From contig JAAXHO010000107.1 in assembly GCA_012270795.1 (NCBI GenBank), forward strand, positions 1-44,466: a DNA stretch of 44,466 nt, read 5' to 3'. A program made the position numbers and the translations under genes. Below, one piece after another: positions 9,265-18,319 of the stretch; the stretch's first letter is position 1; each line of letters opens with the position of its first letter. Below the pieces are notes generated by a model. It was given only the letters and a program-made list of their open reading frames with translations, was not told where the DNA came from and made no database searches. Source of the DNA: Candidatus Poribacteria bacterium (GTDB lineage Bacteria; Poribacteria; WGA-4E; WGA-3G).

Positions 9265-11253
9265 TCAGTTTTGTTGCAGTTCCTCAAATGGCACTGGCAT
9301 TGAACCGAAGAGTTGCTCTATATGACGTTTAACTGACTCTTGAAAAGCGTCACAAGTATCCTGAACATAATGCGTGAAATCGTCGTGTAATTGTGCCTGT
9401 TGTTTGCGTACACGCGCAAAAAGACTACAAAGATATGCCTGTAACTCATTTAGACGTTCACTTTGGACTTTTGCAAAAGCACTGACTGCCTCTTTAAATG
9501 CTTTAAACTCTGCATCTAAATATGCTTTAAACATGGACTTTTGGAAATTCTCAAGCGCACTATGTGCAGCGTACTGAAAATCTTTATGGATGGCTTCGTA
9601 TTTCTTCTTAACTCGCCTGCTAATTTTCTGAGCGTAATTTTGAATTTCGTGCATGCGATCCTCTTGTATATGAGCAAATTGTGCGATCTTTTCTTGGAAT
9701 GTGTCCATTTCTCCGCCCAAAAAGGTTCTGAAATCTTCAACTGCGACAGTATGCCTTGTGATTTTTTCCAGATGATACCCCATCACTGCCAATCGCACGG
9801 CTTCGGGGAACATCCTACGGTCATGTTTTAGTACCTTCATTAGAAATTTGGTATACTCAAAACCCTGTTGAGAAAAGAGTTGTCGTTGAATTGAACGGAA
9901 AAACGCTTTCATTTCAGGTTTACGTATTTTTCTGACATTATGGGAGGTATAAGGCATATGTTTAAGCATTTTTAGACATCGTGCAAAATAGTTCTTCAAA
10001 GTCGGATCATATAGTGTAGATATTACGCGACGGTATTCTTCAATAAGTTTCTCACGTGGCATTTCTGGTACGAAATTCAGTGACATATCGGTATTGTTAC
10101 CGCTGGATTCAACGAGTAATCTATCTTCCATTTTCAGTCTATGCCATAGGTCTGTTTCCTTTAGTGCAGTAAGCAATCCAGCCATAGCCATAGGAATCCC
10201 TGCTTCCTGAATGAAATTGATATGTGAATCAAATTCTTTGTCACCATCAAGTCCGATAATGAATCCGCCTGTTACCTCCATGCCCTTATGCTGTATTTTC
10301 CTGATAGCATGTAAGAGGTAGCTGCCTGCTTCTTCTTCTTTACTTGTGTTCTGTCCCTTTGATGTACTGATCAGTGCCTCTTCATTGGGTGTTTCAATAC
10401 CGAGAAACACCATGTTAAATCCGGCAATACTCATTGCATCAAGCATGTCGGGGATTTCAACAAGGTTGACACTTGCTTCTGTATAAAGTGAGAACGGAAA
10501 TTCGCGTTGTTCTTGCCACTCTTTGACAGCAGGGAGCAGTCGCATTGCATCACGTTTGTTACCGATAAAGTTGTCATCAACCACAAACATTGATCCTGTC
10601 CAACCGAGTTTATATAACATTTCAAACTCATTAAGCATCTGTTCATTGGTTTTTGTGCGTGGCACGCGACCAAACAACTTGGTAATATCGCAAAATTCAC
10701 AGTTGAAAGGACATCCGCGAGAGAACTGGAGTGCCATTGACCCGTAAGCATTTATATCTATTAGGTCATAACGTGGGGGAGGCGTTTTTGTTATATCTGG
10801 TTTTCGTTTTTCACGATATATTTCTGTTGCAGCACCACTCTCAAAATCTGTTAGGAAGTCTTCAAAAATCTCTTCAACTTCACCGAATAGGAAATGATCT
10901 ACTGTGCCATCGCATTCCTCTTTGATGTTGTCATAGTAAGAGGTAGGGTGTGGTCCTCCAGCGACTATAGGGATGCCTCCGCGATTGCATCTTTGCACGA
11001 CATCGTATAGTGAATCCTTCTGTACAATCATCGTTGATGTTAACACCATGTCTGCCCACTCAAGATGTTCATCAGTCAGTGGTTCAACATTCATATCCAC
11101 GACTTTTAGGTTATAGTTTTTGGGAAACATCCCTGCAATTGTCAATAATCCGAGAGGTGGCATTGATGACTTTTTACCAAGAAAATCTAAGGCATATTTA
11201 AAACCCCAATATGATGGCGGGAATTTTGGATAAATAAATAGGGCATTTGGCAT
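9265..11253 (-). CDS. B12-binding-domain radical SAM protein with helical C-terminal repeats
   Basis: The 662-residue protein begins with a cobalamin-binding-like Rossmann domain (about 1-140). A radical SAM core follows with the iron-sulfur motif GCPFNCEFCD (CxxxCxxC) near residue 178, VVDDNFIGNK and LYTEASVNL. It belongs to the B12-dependent radical SAM group that includes HpnP-type C-methylases, and the substrate cannot be assigned. Residues from about 520 to the end are unusual: two similar, highly charged alpha-helical units of about 70 residues, each with phenylalanine-rich spacing (FRTFLGGEMDTF... and FKAFKEAVSAF...), looking like a tandem duplication able to form coiled-coil or amphipathic helices. 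A promoter-like sequence lies upstream at 11337-11365. ecfA follows by 18 bases. Confidence 0.85.
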   Translation of the reverse strand: MPNALFIYPKFPPSYWGFKYALDFLGKKSSMPPLGLLTIAGMFPKNYNLKVVDMNVEPLTDEHLEWADMVLTSTMIVQKDSLYDVVQRCNRGGIPIVAGGPHPTSYYDNIKEECDGTVDHFLFGEVEEIFEDFLTDFESGAATEIYREKRKPDITKTPPPRYDLIDINAYGSMALQFSRGCPFNCEFCDITKLFGRVPRTKTNEQMLNEFEMLYKLGWTGSMFVVDDNFIGNKRDAMRLLPAVKEWQEQREFPFSLYTEASVNLVEIPDMLDAMSIAGFNMVFLGIETPNEEALISTSKGQNTSKEEEAGSYLLHAIRKIQHKGMEVTGGFIIGLDGDKEFDSHINFIQEAGIPMAMAGLLTALKETDLWHRLKMEDRLLVESSGNNTDMSLNFVPEMPREKLIEEYRRVISTLYDPTLKNYFARCLKMLKHMPYTSHNVRKIRKPEMKAFFRSIQRQLFSQQGFEYTKFLMKVLKHDRRMFPEAVRLAVMGYHLEKITRHTVAVEDFRTFLGGEMDTFQEKIAQFAHIQEDRMHEIQNYAQKISRRVKKKYEAIHKDFQYAAHSALENFQKSMFKAYLDAEFKAFKEAVSAFAKVQSERLNELQAYLCSLFARVRKQQAQLHDDFTHYVQDTCDAFQESVKRHIEQLFGSMPVPFEELQQN

Positions 11254-11336
11254 GATTTATATTTTTACTCCTAAGGGGAGACCTGCTTCCCCATATTGCC
11301 AAAATTACGTGATAAGGATGTTAATTAACACTAAGT

Positions 11337-11365
11337 ATGATACCATATATACATTGAGAAGTCAA
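11337..11365 (-). promoter_or_regulatory. Sigma-70-like promoter for the radical SAM - ecfA operon
   Basis: On the minus strand TTGACT (11360-11365) and TATCAT (11337-11342) are spaced by 17 bases. The leader is about 75 bases and contains a short GGGGA/TCCCC hairpin around 11276-11293. No known riboswitch pattern was recognised. Confidence 0.55.
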
Positions 11366-11419
11366 ATTTATTATGGGTTCGGGTTGGGTTATTTTTGATT
11401 AAGAAATATGTTTGAAGAA

Positions 11420-12103
11420 TTACCGAGGAAAGAACTTTTTATGAATATCCAAAAGTCGTTGTAGTTCTTGTATCGGTTTTTCTGCATCGTCAACGCGGAG
11501 ATCAATATAGCGGTCATTAAAACCGCTATATCCACCGTTTTTACGGACAACAAGCAGTGCTGCGGATTGCTGGCCACGTTTGTCTCCGCCCTTTTCTTGT
11601 CCAGCTGCAAGGGCAGCCGTCAATTTGTCAGCCAATTCCCCCTTTGTGGCATCATAAGCTTTTCCCATTGCCTCAACGACTTCTTCTCCAGCAAGGATAT
11701 TTCCTTGAGCAGTATAGTGTTGTCCAGAAAAAGCCCCTGCCCAATCATTACATTTTTTTCCAGTATAGTTAGTGACTGTCCCGTTTGCGTCTACGATTCC
11801 AACCTGCCGAGATTCTCTGTCATCATCATCTCTGAGAAGATGGTCTAATGTTTGTTGTGCTGTAAGACCAATCTTTAGTAGTTCTAAACCTCTCGGGCCG
11901 TAGGTGGTATTTGCCCAAGCTTGCGTAGCGATTGCACCGACACCTGCTTCAGCCCAAGGGACAACAGCACCGACAGCAAAGAACTTGGATTGTACTGCTA
12001 CCCCAAAGTCGTTATTGTTTGGATCGTAACCAACGATGGAAAATGTGGATATAGGAACTGTTAGATTCGTAGAAAAATGTTTTGGTATCATAGTGGTAAT
12101 CAA
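11420..12103 (-). CDS. DUF1028 family protein (Ntn-hydrolase-like)
   Basis: The 227-residue protein shows the DUF1028 signature: an N-terminal STFSIVGYDP, then DFGVAVQSKFFAVG, WAEAGVGAIATQAWAN, GPRGLELL and the AQGNILAG motif in the middle. The family has an Ntn-hydrolase-type fold and its reaction is not settled. An acidic 'DDDDRE' loop and a Gly-rich segment (GQEKGGDKRGQQSAALL) are family-typical. It lies 13 bases after hisD on the same strand, so co-transcription is likely, but no functional link to histidine synthesis is known. No signal peptide is seen. The start at 12103 places MITTMIPKHF before the conserved core; a slightly later ATG is possible. Confidence 0.8.
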   Translation of the reverse strand: MITTMIPKHFSTNLTVPISTFSIVGYDPNNNDFGVAVQSKFFAVGAVVPWAEAGVGAIATQAWANTTYGPRGLELLKIGLTAQQTLDHLLRDDDDRESRQVGIVDANGTVTNYTGKKCNDWAGAFSGQHYTAQGNILAGEEVVEAMGKAYDATKGELADKLTAALAAGQEKGGDKRGQQSAALLVVRKNGGYSGFNDRYIDLRVDDAEKPIQELQRLLDIHKKFFPR

Positions 12104-12116
12104 GGTTTATGTGCTG

Positions 12117-13415
12117 CTATTCGTCTTCGAAACGGATTTTCATTGCTTCAGCATGTCCTTCTAAACCTTCCACCTCAGCGAGTTTTACGACATGAGGTGT
12201 AACTTTTGCTAAAGCTGTCTTGGTATAGGAGATGAGACTTGTCTTTTTCATGAAATCGTCAACACTTAACGGGGATGCATAACGAGCTGCTGTTCCTGTT
12301 GGTAGGATATGGTTTGGTCCCGCGATATAGTCCCCTACTGCTTCGGGAGAATAGGGTCCCACAAAGATTGCACCAGCGTTACGAATTTCTCCAATCCATT
12401 CAAGTGGGTTTTCGATGTGGAGTTCAACGTGTTCTGGTGCGATTTTGTTTGTAAACTCAACGGCTTCTGCTAAATCTTCAACTACAAATGCCCCACCGTA
12501 GTTTTCAAATGCTTTGACAAGTTCGTATTGTCGTGGGAGAGTTTGTGCTTGAAGTTCAATCGCAGCTTTGACCTGTTCAGCAAAACCGAGAGATGTAGTA
12601 ACAAGGATAGCAGAGCATTCTGGGCTGTGTTCGGCTTGTGAAATTAGGTCTGCCCCGACAAAATCAGGATCGGCAGTGCTGTCAGCAATCACAAGGATTT
12701 CGCTGGGTCCTGCTAATTTGTCAATGTCAACGTGTCCGTATACCTCTTTTTTTGCCATTTGGACATACAAGTTTCCTGGACCGACTATTTTATCAACTGC
12801 GGGGATTGTCTCTGTTCCGTAAGCTAGTGCTGCGACGGCTTGTGCACCACCGCACTTATATATTTCATCGATTCCACATTCGGCAGATGCAACCAACATG
12901 TATGGATTTATGCGTCTATTCCGCATAGGTGCCATACAAACAGCAATTTCTTCCACACCAGCAACGATAGCAGGAATTACACTCATGAGTAAAGAAGAAA
13001 CAAGGAGTTGACTTATAGATGGCACACAAGCACCAACACGTTTTAACGGACGAATGAGATGTCCTAACAAAACACCATCTTCCTCAGTTGATAACCAAGA
13101 AGTTCGCATCTGTAATTGATGGAATTTTTCAATGTTTTCCTTTGCGTGTACAATAGCCTCAACGTAATCAGAATCTACATCGGAGTAAGCCTGTTTGAAT
13201 TCGTTAGGGCGTACTCGTAGTCCCTTCGTAGAAAAACGTGGGGCATCAAGTTTTCGTGTGTATCGAGCGACTGCTTTATCGCCTTCATCTTGTACCTCGC
13301 TGATAGTACGTCGTACGGTCCTTAGGATGTTTTCATCCATGAGTTTTCCACGATCATTTAAATCGGTAATAAAGGAATCACATTCTGGCGTGTTTGTTTC
13401 AAAAATGCGTAGCAT
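12117..13415 (-). CDS. hisD: Histidinol dehydrogenase HisD
   Basis: The 432-residue protein catalyses the last two oxidations in histidine biosynthesis (histidinol to histidine, NAD-dependent, zinc enzyme). Conserved features include GPGNLYV, SEILVIAD, the zinc/substrate segment ISQAEHSPECS, the catalytic IAPEHVELH, the glycine-rich FVGPYSPEAVGDYIAGPNH and the C-terminal EGHAEAM with the last zinc histidine. Length is normal for the family. All expected catalytic residues are visible. It is followed by the DUF1028 gene. The histidine gene hisF lies 9.5 kb away on the other strand, so the pathway genes are scattered. Confidence 0.95.
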   Translation of the reverse strand: MLRIFETNTPECDSFITDLNDRGKLMDENILRTVRRTISEVQDEGDKAVARYTRKLDAPRFSTKGLRVRPNEFKQAYSDVDSDYVEAIVHAKENIEKFHQLQMRTSWLSTEEDGVLLGHLIRPLKRVGACVPSISQLLVSSLLMSVIPAIVAGVEEIAVCMAPMRNRRINPYMLVASAECGIDEIYKCGGAQAVAALAYGTETIPAVDKIVGPGNLYVQMAKKEVYGHVDIDKLAGPSEILVIADSTADPDFVGADLISQAEHSPECSAILVTTSLGFAEQVKAAIELQAQTLPRQYELVKAFENYGGAFVVEDLAEAVEFTNKIAPEHVELHIENPLEWIGEIRNAGAIFVGPYSPEAVGDYIAGPNHILPTGTAARYASPLSVDDFMKKTSLISYTKTALAKVTPHVVKLAEVEGLEGHAEAMKIRFEDE

Positions 13416-13727
13416 GAATTATTTCTATGGACTTAAAAAAATAGTCGCCCTTCCTAATATATGGCAAGTTTATTGACTCTGATAAAGACTAACTATGGTG
13501 AAATTTGAAAATAATTACACACTTCCATACCCCGGTAGGTGCGATTTACTATTCGCACCGGATTTACCCCAATCTGCCTCATTGAAGGTTTTCGCGTAGG
13601 TCCCTGTGCGATTAGGAAATCGCAAATCAAGAAATCAACGGTATGAATGCTCTATAGCATTCCCCGCCTACCGTTCTGGGGTATTATTGATAGTGTGTAA
13701 TTAATTCCATAATCTACCATAATAGGT
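13416..13727. repeat. Nested imperfect palindromic element between murA and hisD
   Basis: This gap of about 310 bases is mostly one repeat element. The outer pair AATTACACACT (13513-13523) and AGTGTGTAATT (13692-13702) is perfect. Inside, ATACCCCGGTAGG (13527-13539) pairs with 13667-13684 less perfectly. The interior carries the dispersed TCAAGAAATCAACGGTATGAATGC unit (from 13627). The tail TTAATTCCATAATCTACCATA at 13701-13721 resembles the end of the element at 19595-19730. It looks like a composite non-autonomous element. No coding sequence was seen. Confidence 0.7.
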
Positions 13728-14999
13728 TTAAACGCTTTCGTTGACTCTGACGATATCCGCACCGAGTGCCTTGAGTTTTTTCTCAATTGCTTCGTATCCT
13801 CTATCAATATGATAGATACGTGAGACCGTAGTTTCTCCGGCAGCTGCTATTCCGGCGATAACAAGCACAGCACCGGCGCGCAAATCGGAAGCCATCACAG
13901 GGGCACCACTAAGGGAAGAAACACCTGATATAATTGCTTTACGACCCTCAAGTCTTATATCAGCACCCATTCGGTTGAGTTCTGCTGCGTGTATGAAACG
14001 GTCAGTATGCACGTTTTCTGTGATATTGCTTGTTCCTGTGGCAAGGCTAAGCAATCCCATAAATTGTGCCTGCATATCCGTAGGAAATCCAGGAAAGGGT
14101 GCGGTTTCAACATCAATTGCATTTAGTTTGTCAGGCGTAGTGACTCGAACACCATTGTCATCCCAATCTAATTGCACACCTGATGCTACTAATTTTTTTG
14201 TTACAGCAGTAACTTGATGGGGTTTAATACCTTCAACATAGACATCGCCATTAGTGATTGCACTTGCAACCATAAATGTCCCTGCTTCAATATCATCGGA
14301 AATGACGTTGTGTTCCGTGCCTCTTAATTGTCTCACGCCTTCAATCTTCAATGTGGCGGTGCCGATTCCATCAATATTTGCTCCCATTGCATTTAGGAAA
14401 TTTGCGAGGTCACAGATATGCGGTTCACAAGCTGCACCGTTTATAACTGTTTCTCCATCCGCTAAAGTTGCTGCCATCATAACATTTGCGGTCGCGCCAA
14501 CGCTTGGTCCGTGCTGTCCAAGCAGGTCTATTTCAGTGCCTATCAAACGCTCCGCTTGTGCATAGATATACCCTCTTTTTACTTCAACCTGTGCTCCGAG
14601 TTTTTCTAAACCGCGGATGTGTAAATCAACTGGACGTGGACCGATAGCGCATCCACCAGGGAAAGAAACCTTTGCGCGTCCGAGTTTTGCAACAAGGGGT
14701 CCCAAGACATATATGGATGCGCGCATCTGCCGAACCAAATCATAAGGAGCTTCAAACTCCATTCGGTTGATCGGTTCAATATAAAGGGAACCGTTTTTCC
14801 GCGTTATAGATGCACCAAGTCCTTCAAGTACCGCACTGAGTGTCTTTACATCTGTTAGGTTGGGAACATTGTGGAGTACACTGATGTTATCTCCCAGAAT
14901 CGCTGCAGCAACAGCGATGGGTAAGACAGCATTTTTTGAGCCACTGATTTTAACATTTCCTTTCAGTTTTGTGCCACCATTGACGATGAATTTTTGCAT
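13728..14999 (-). CDS. murA: UDP-N-acetylglucosamine 1-carboxyvinyltransferase MurA
   Basis: The 423-residue enzyme transfers enolpyruvate from PEP to UDP-GlcNAc, the first committed step of peptidoglycan synthesis in the cytoplasm. The N-terminal KISGSKNAVLP holds the catalytic Lys-Asn. The active-site loop FPGGCAIGPRP has the PEP-reactive, fosfomycin-targeted cysteine at residue 117, so it should be a fosfomycin-sensitive type. The repeated EPSP-synthase-like halves and the C-terminal DLRAGAVLVIAG and DRGYE motifs are intact. Length is normal. It is preceded by an AT-rich leader and separated from hisD by a repeat element. murJ, acting later in the same pathway, lies at 21295. Confidence 0.96.
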   Translation of the reverse strand: MQKFIVNGGTKLKGNVKISGSKNAVLPIAVAAAILGDNISVLHNVPNLTDVKTLSAVLEGLGASITRKNGSLYIEPINRMEFEAPYDLVRQMRASIYVLGPLVAKLGRAKVSFPGGCAIGPRPVDLHIRGLEKLGAQVEVKRGYIYAQAERLIGTEIDLLGQHGPSVGATANVMMAATLADGETVINGAACEPHICDLANFLNAMGANIDGIGTATLKIEGVRQLRGTEHNVISDDIEAGTFMVASAITNGDVYVEGIKPHQVTAVTKKLVASGVQLDWDDNGVRVTTPDKLNAIDVETAPFPGFPTDMQAQFMGLLSLATGTSNITENVHTDRFIHAAELNRMGADIRLEGRKAIISGVSSLSGAPVMASDLRAGAVLVIAGIAAAGETTVSRIYHIDRGYEAIEKKLKALGADIVRVNESV

Positions 15000-15227
15000 T
15001 TTATTTTCCCCGCATATTACTTATCAATTTATACAAGATTGATACGTTATTGTATTTTTATTATATGTGCTTTCTTGCATAAACGATGCCAATATTATAT
15101 CTGTTACAAACATTGTTGTCCAGTGAAAATATATTGGAAGATTGTGTTAAATTAGACACATGAATTCTCTATGCCATAATTTGTAGTTGAAAATTCACTT
15201 GCAATGACTGCATCTATTTGATAAACT

Positions 15228-15255
15228 TTGACGTTAGAATCAACTTCTATATATA
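15228..15255 (+). promoter_or_regulatory. Possible promoter of the Gfo/Idh/MocA gene
   Basis: TTGACG (15228-15233) and TATATA (15250-15255) are spaced by 16 bases, directly ahead of GAGG at 15260-15263 and the ATG at 15271. The leader would be very short. The rest of the 15000-15270 gap is AT-rich; no hairpin or RNA was recognised. Confidence 0.35.
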
Positions 15256-15270
15256 AGATGAGGTATGAAG

Positions 15271-16323
15271 ATGGCAGAAAAAACATATCGGGTTGGCGTA
15301 ATCGGTTGCGGTGGTATGGGACGTGGACATGCGCGGAGTTGGAACAATAGCGGTCGCGCAAAGGTTGTCTCAGCATCAGATATTAGCGAAGAATCTGCAT
15401 CAAGATTTGCTGATGAGTTATCGTTACCGACATATTACACCGATTTTGAAGAGATGTGTGAAAAAGAGGAACTTGATATCGTTAGTATCACGACATGGCA
15501 AAGTGTTCGTGCAGAACCGACAATTGCTGCAGCGGAAAATGGGGCAATTGGGGTTATTACCGAAAAACCGATGGCTGCGTCTGTTGGTGATGCGCAGGAT
15601 ATGATTGATGTATGTGAAAAGCATGGCACAAAATTGGTTGTCGGACATCAGAGACGTTTCAGTGGTCAGAACTGTGAAGCAAGACGACTTATCCAAGAAG
15701 GTGCTATCGGGCAACCCCAAGCGATGTTACGTCGGGATGGACATGGTTTGCTAAATCGGGGTACTCATGAGATTGACGAAATGCGTTTTATCCTCGGTGA
15801 TCCTGAACCGCAATGGCTTATCGGCCAAGTATCACGGAAAACAGATCGTTGGGAACGTCGTGTTAGAACAGAGGACAAGTGCATGGCGGAAATCTGTTTT
15901 GAAGGTGGCATACGTGGTATCTATGAGAGTGACCTGCCCGGACCAGGTCTCCGTGGCGATGCTGTCTATGGTGATGATGGGATGCTACGTCGCGGACCTG
16001 ATGGGACAATTGAACTCTTGAATAGTAAAACCTCTGGTTGGCAATCCATCAAACCGCGTCAAGGTGAACCGAATCAATTCTCTGAAATGTTGGCTTGGAT
16101 TGAGGGAGATATTGACGAACACCGAAATGCTGGCAGACATGGACTTTGTACGATTGAAATCCTCATGGCATTCTATGAATCTGTGCGTATCCAAGATGTT
16201 GTTACCTTTCCGTTAACAACGCGTCCGAACCCACTTGACTTGTTGGTTGAAGGTGGTAAATTGCCAGTGTTTAAAGAGGGACGTTACGATATAAGAGCAC
16301 CGTTCCCTGAGCAAAAGAAATAA
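15271..16323 (+). CDS. Gfo/Idh/MocA family NAD(P)-dependent dehydrogenase
   Basis: The 350-residue protein has the N-terminal Rossmann motif GVIGCGGMGRGHARSW and the family EKP motif (TEKPMA, about residue 93), which carries the lysine used in hydride transfer. A C-terminal alpha/beta substrate domain follows, with HEIDEMRFILG (family H-x-x-D/E region). Members oxidise or reduce sugars and inositols; the substrate is not predictable here. ATG 15271 was chosen because GAGG sits seven bases upstream, whereas the ATG at 15265 is too close to it. It is monocistronic and converges on the phytanoyl-dioxygenase gene. Such genes are abundant in Poribacteria-like genomes. Confidence 0.88.
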   Translation: MAEKTYRVGVIGCGGMGRGHARSWNNSGRAKVVSASDISEESASRFADELSLPTYYTDFEEMCEKEELDIVSITTWQSVRAEPTIAAAENGAIGVITEKPMAASVGDAQDMIDVCEKHGTKLVVGHQRRFSGQNCEARRLIQEGAIGQPQAMLRRDGHGLLNRGTHEIDEMRFILGDPEPQWLIGQVSRKTDRWERRVRTEDKCMAEICFEGGIRGIYESDLPGPGLRGDAVYGDDGMLRRGPDGTIELLNSKTSGWQSIKPRQGEPNQFSEMLAWIEGDIDEHRNAGRHGLCTIEILMAFYESVRIQDVVTFPLTTRPNPLDLLVEGGKLPVFKEGRYDIRAPFPEQKK

Positions 16324-16330
16324 CGTATTA

Positions 16331-16362
16331 ACATTCTATACATTCTATACATTCTATACATT
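16331..16362. repeat. Short tandem repeat, 9-bp unit ACATTCTAT
   Basis: Three full copies of ACATTCTAT and a partial fourth follow the stop of the Gfo/Idh/MocA gene. This is a simple microsatellite-like stretch prone to slippage and has no coding role. Confidence 0.85.
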
Positions 16363-16386
16363 GAAATTTCATGATGAAATGCATAT

Positions 16387-16406
16387 AGGGCGGTAATATC
16401 CGCCCT
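16387..16406. terminator. Hairpin between convergent genes, possible bidirectional terminator
   Basis: AGGGCGG (16387-16393) and CCGCCCT (16400-16406) form a perfect 7-bp GC-rich stem with a TAATAT loop between two convergent genes. No clear T-tract follows on either strand, so termination is only inferred from position. It may equally be a small dispersed repeat. Confidence 0.4.
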
Positions 16407-16414
16407 TACACATA

Positions 16415-17278
16415 TTAACATTCAACATCTTTTCCATCACTTCCGTATACATCCATTCTTTCCTGAGTTGTGATGTCTACTGCACTTGCGGGTTTGTAAT
16501 GAAGCTGCAGTGCACGGCGACGTTGCGATGAATGATTTACTGGACTGCCATGGTGTAGCAACCCATGCCAAAATAGACAACCTCCCGGTGGTAGGAGCAC
16601 CATTGTATCGCGTGCAACTGGCACGTGTGTATCGCATATTTGCCAATCTCTACGTTTGAAGTGAATCATCGGTCCTTCGTTATGCGAACCAGGAATGATG
16701 TGCATGCATCCATTTTCAGGTGTAGCTGCGTCTAATGCAATCCACACACCAACGACCGTTGTTTCCTTTTTGACATTGAAATAAGCACAATCTTGATGCC
16801 ACGGTTTTTCAGTTCCGTGGTGTGGTGGCTTTACCAATGCCATGTTTTGATATAACTGAGGCTTATCGTCCATGATTTTTTCAAGTACACTCAACATTTC
16901 TGAATGAGTCGCCATATATTTCAAACGGGGTTCATATTCTATGTAACCGTGTATCTTTCTAATTGCATCTCGACGTTCATCTGGATTCATTTCATCTTTG
17001 TATTTAACAAGTTTGGGTTCGAATTGAATACCTCGGAATTCTGGATTTTTCCCATCCATTAGATATACCATTCCATCAATCGCATCCTGAATTTCCTTTT
17101 TTGAGAACGCATCTTGAATAACAAGGTATCCGTTCTGATGAAAATATTGGATTTCAGCATCGGTTACAGCAGAAAATCCACCAGAGATGTTTTCAGCGAC
17201 CGTATCATAGCGATAAAGGTAATCGGGATATAGAATCGGTGTGTAGTCTTGAGGGGTGCTTGTTTGTTGCTGTTCCAT
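16415..17278 (-). CDS. Phytanoyl-CoA dioxygenase family protein
   Basis: The 287-residue protein belongs to the PhyH group of Fe(II)/2-oxoglutarate-dependent oxygenases. The iron-binding HxD is in KPWHQDCAYF (about residue 160). The distal His lies in the HGLLHHGSPVNHS stretch, and a 2-oxoglutarate-binding Arg is in RRRALQLHY. Members hydroxylate diverse lipids or small molecules, and the substrate is unknown. The start at 17278 (MEQQQ) was chosen because AAGGAG lies just upstream. The longer frame from 17320 would overlap the HD gene, whose stop is at 17292. It is the last gene of a truA - HD - PhyH transcript. Confidence 0.88.
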   Translation of the reverse strand: MEQQQTSTPQDYTPILYPDYLYRYDTVAENISGGFSAVTDAEIQYFHQNGYLVIQDAFSKKEIQDAIDGMVYLMDGKNPEFRGIQFEPKLVKYKDEMNPDERRDAIRKIHGYIEYEPRLKYMATHSEMLSVLEKIMDDKPQLYQNMALVKPPHHGTEKPWHQDCAYFNVKKETTVVGVWIALDAATPENGCMHIIPGSHNEGPMIHFKRRDWQICDTHVPVARDTMVLLPPGGCLFWHGLLHHGSPVNHSSQRRRALQLHYKPASAVDITTQERMDVYGSDGKDVEC

Positions 17279-17291
17279 AGTTTTTAACTCC

Positions 17292-18305
17292 TTATATTTC
17301 ACCTCGTCCTTCGCGTTCAAGCAAGGTCAAGAAATCACTCACACGATTGATAGCAGCTTCGGCGCGTTGACGTGCAGATTCACTCTTTTCCTCTTCAGCT
17401 AACCATTGCTGTCGTTGTGGAAGCCATTCAGTCTGTAAATAATTGAGTTGATTTAGGAAATGTGGGTCTTCTGTTTCACCGACAAAATACTCAATAATGC
17501 CGAGTAACCCGTATTTACGATTGATTTCCATATCTTCTAACTCAGAAACCATTTGTGCAAAGAGTTGTTGGTTCCGATCCTGTCTGGCTTGTGCAACTTC
17601 ACGCGATGATTCAGTCAGCAATTTATCAACAAATTCCTGCTTGGAATTAATCCAACGTGGCAGGTTTCTCACATACTCCTCTAAATTAAAATTCCCACGT
17701 TGAAGTGCAAAATATGCATGGATATGTATATTGCGGAAAAAGCCTGTATAACCAACATTCGGGTCCATTGTGTCTGCATCGTAAAGGATCTGGTTTTCTA
17801 TGTTACCATACAACAACTTAAAGTCTTCAGCAGTTAGATTTGTTGGCTTCAAGTGTGCTAATACAACAGACGTTGCGGCTTCAACAAATGCAGTATCAAA
17901 ATCGTACATTGCCAATATGTTTTCAGTGATGACAGCACCAGATTCATGATGAACCTTTCCATGTAAATTATGCTTATCATAAAGTTCGGTAACAATGTTC
18001 TGTCCTGCTGGAGTGAGCATTTCGTTTAGCCAGAAGCCGTTGTGGTCAAGTATTCGCTTTCCGTTGTCATCGGTTAGTATAACACCGTCGTAACGTTTCG
18101 TGATGTCATGTAGCGTTCCAGCGACTTCCAGCAGTTTGACATCTCCTCCTTCGCGTCTACCCAGCTCCATGCTCATCGCTCTGACGCGCATCGTATGGTT
18201 CCAAGTATAGTGTCGCCATTGGAAACCGACTCGGTTGTGTTCCCAAAGACCAAAGGTTTCGTTGACAAGGGTTTCTAATTCATTCAAGACTTGATCGTAA
18301 TTCAT
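17292..18305 (-). CDS. HD-domain metal-dependent phosphohydrolase-like protein
   Basis: The 337-residue protein carries a recognisable HD-domain ligand set in its first half: His in WNHTMRVRA, the His-Asp pair in GTLHDITK, then HHESGA and a DADTMDPN segment. HD proteins hydrolyse phosphate esters or nucleotides, and the substrate is unknown. The C-terminal third (from about 225) is charged and helical (LLTESSREVAQARQDRNQQ, and AEEEKSESARQRAEAA near the end), probably coiled coil. It lies 14 bases after truA and 13 bases before the dioxygenase gene, so it is likely co-transcribed. HD proteins next to dioxygenases suggest a small catabolic step, but that is inference. Confidence 0.8.
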   Translation of the reverse strand: MNYDQVLNELETLVNETFGLWEHNRVGFQWRHYTWNHTMRVRAMSMELGRREGGDVKLLEVAGTLHDITKRYDGVILTDDNGKRILDHNGFWLNEMLTPAGQNIVTELYDKHNLHGKVHHESGAVITENILAMYDFDTAFVEAATSVVLAHLKPTNLTAEDFKLLYGNIENQILYDADTMDPNVGYTGFFRNIHIHAYFALQRGNFNLEEYVRNLPRWINSKQEFVDKLLTESSREVAQARQDRNQQLFAQMVSELEDMEINRKYGLLGIIEYFVGETEDPHFLNQLNYLQTEWLPQRQQWLAEEEKSESARQRAEAAINRVSDFLTLLEREGRGEI

Positions 18306-18319
18306 ATAAACCTCTTTTC

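Noticed and set aside
16331-16362. CRISPR-like array
   Set aside because: The repeated unit is 9 bases with no spacers, so it is a simple tandem repeat. No CRISPR array was found elsewhere.
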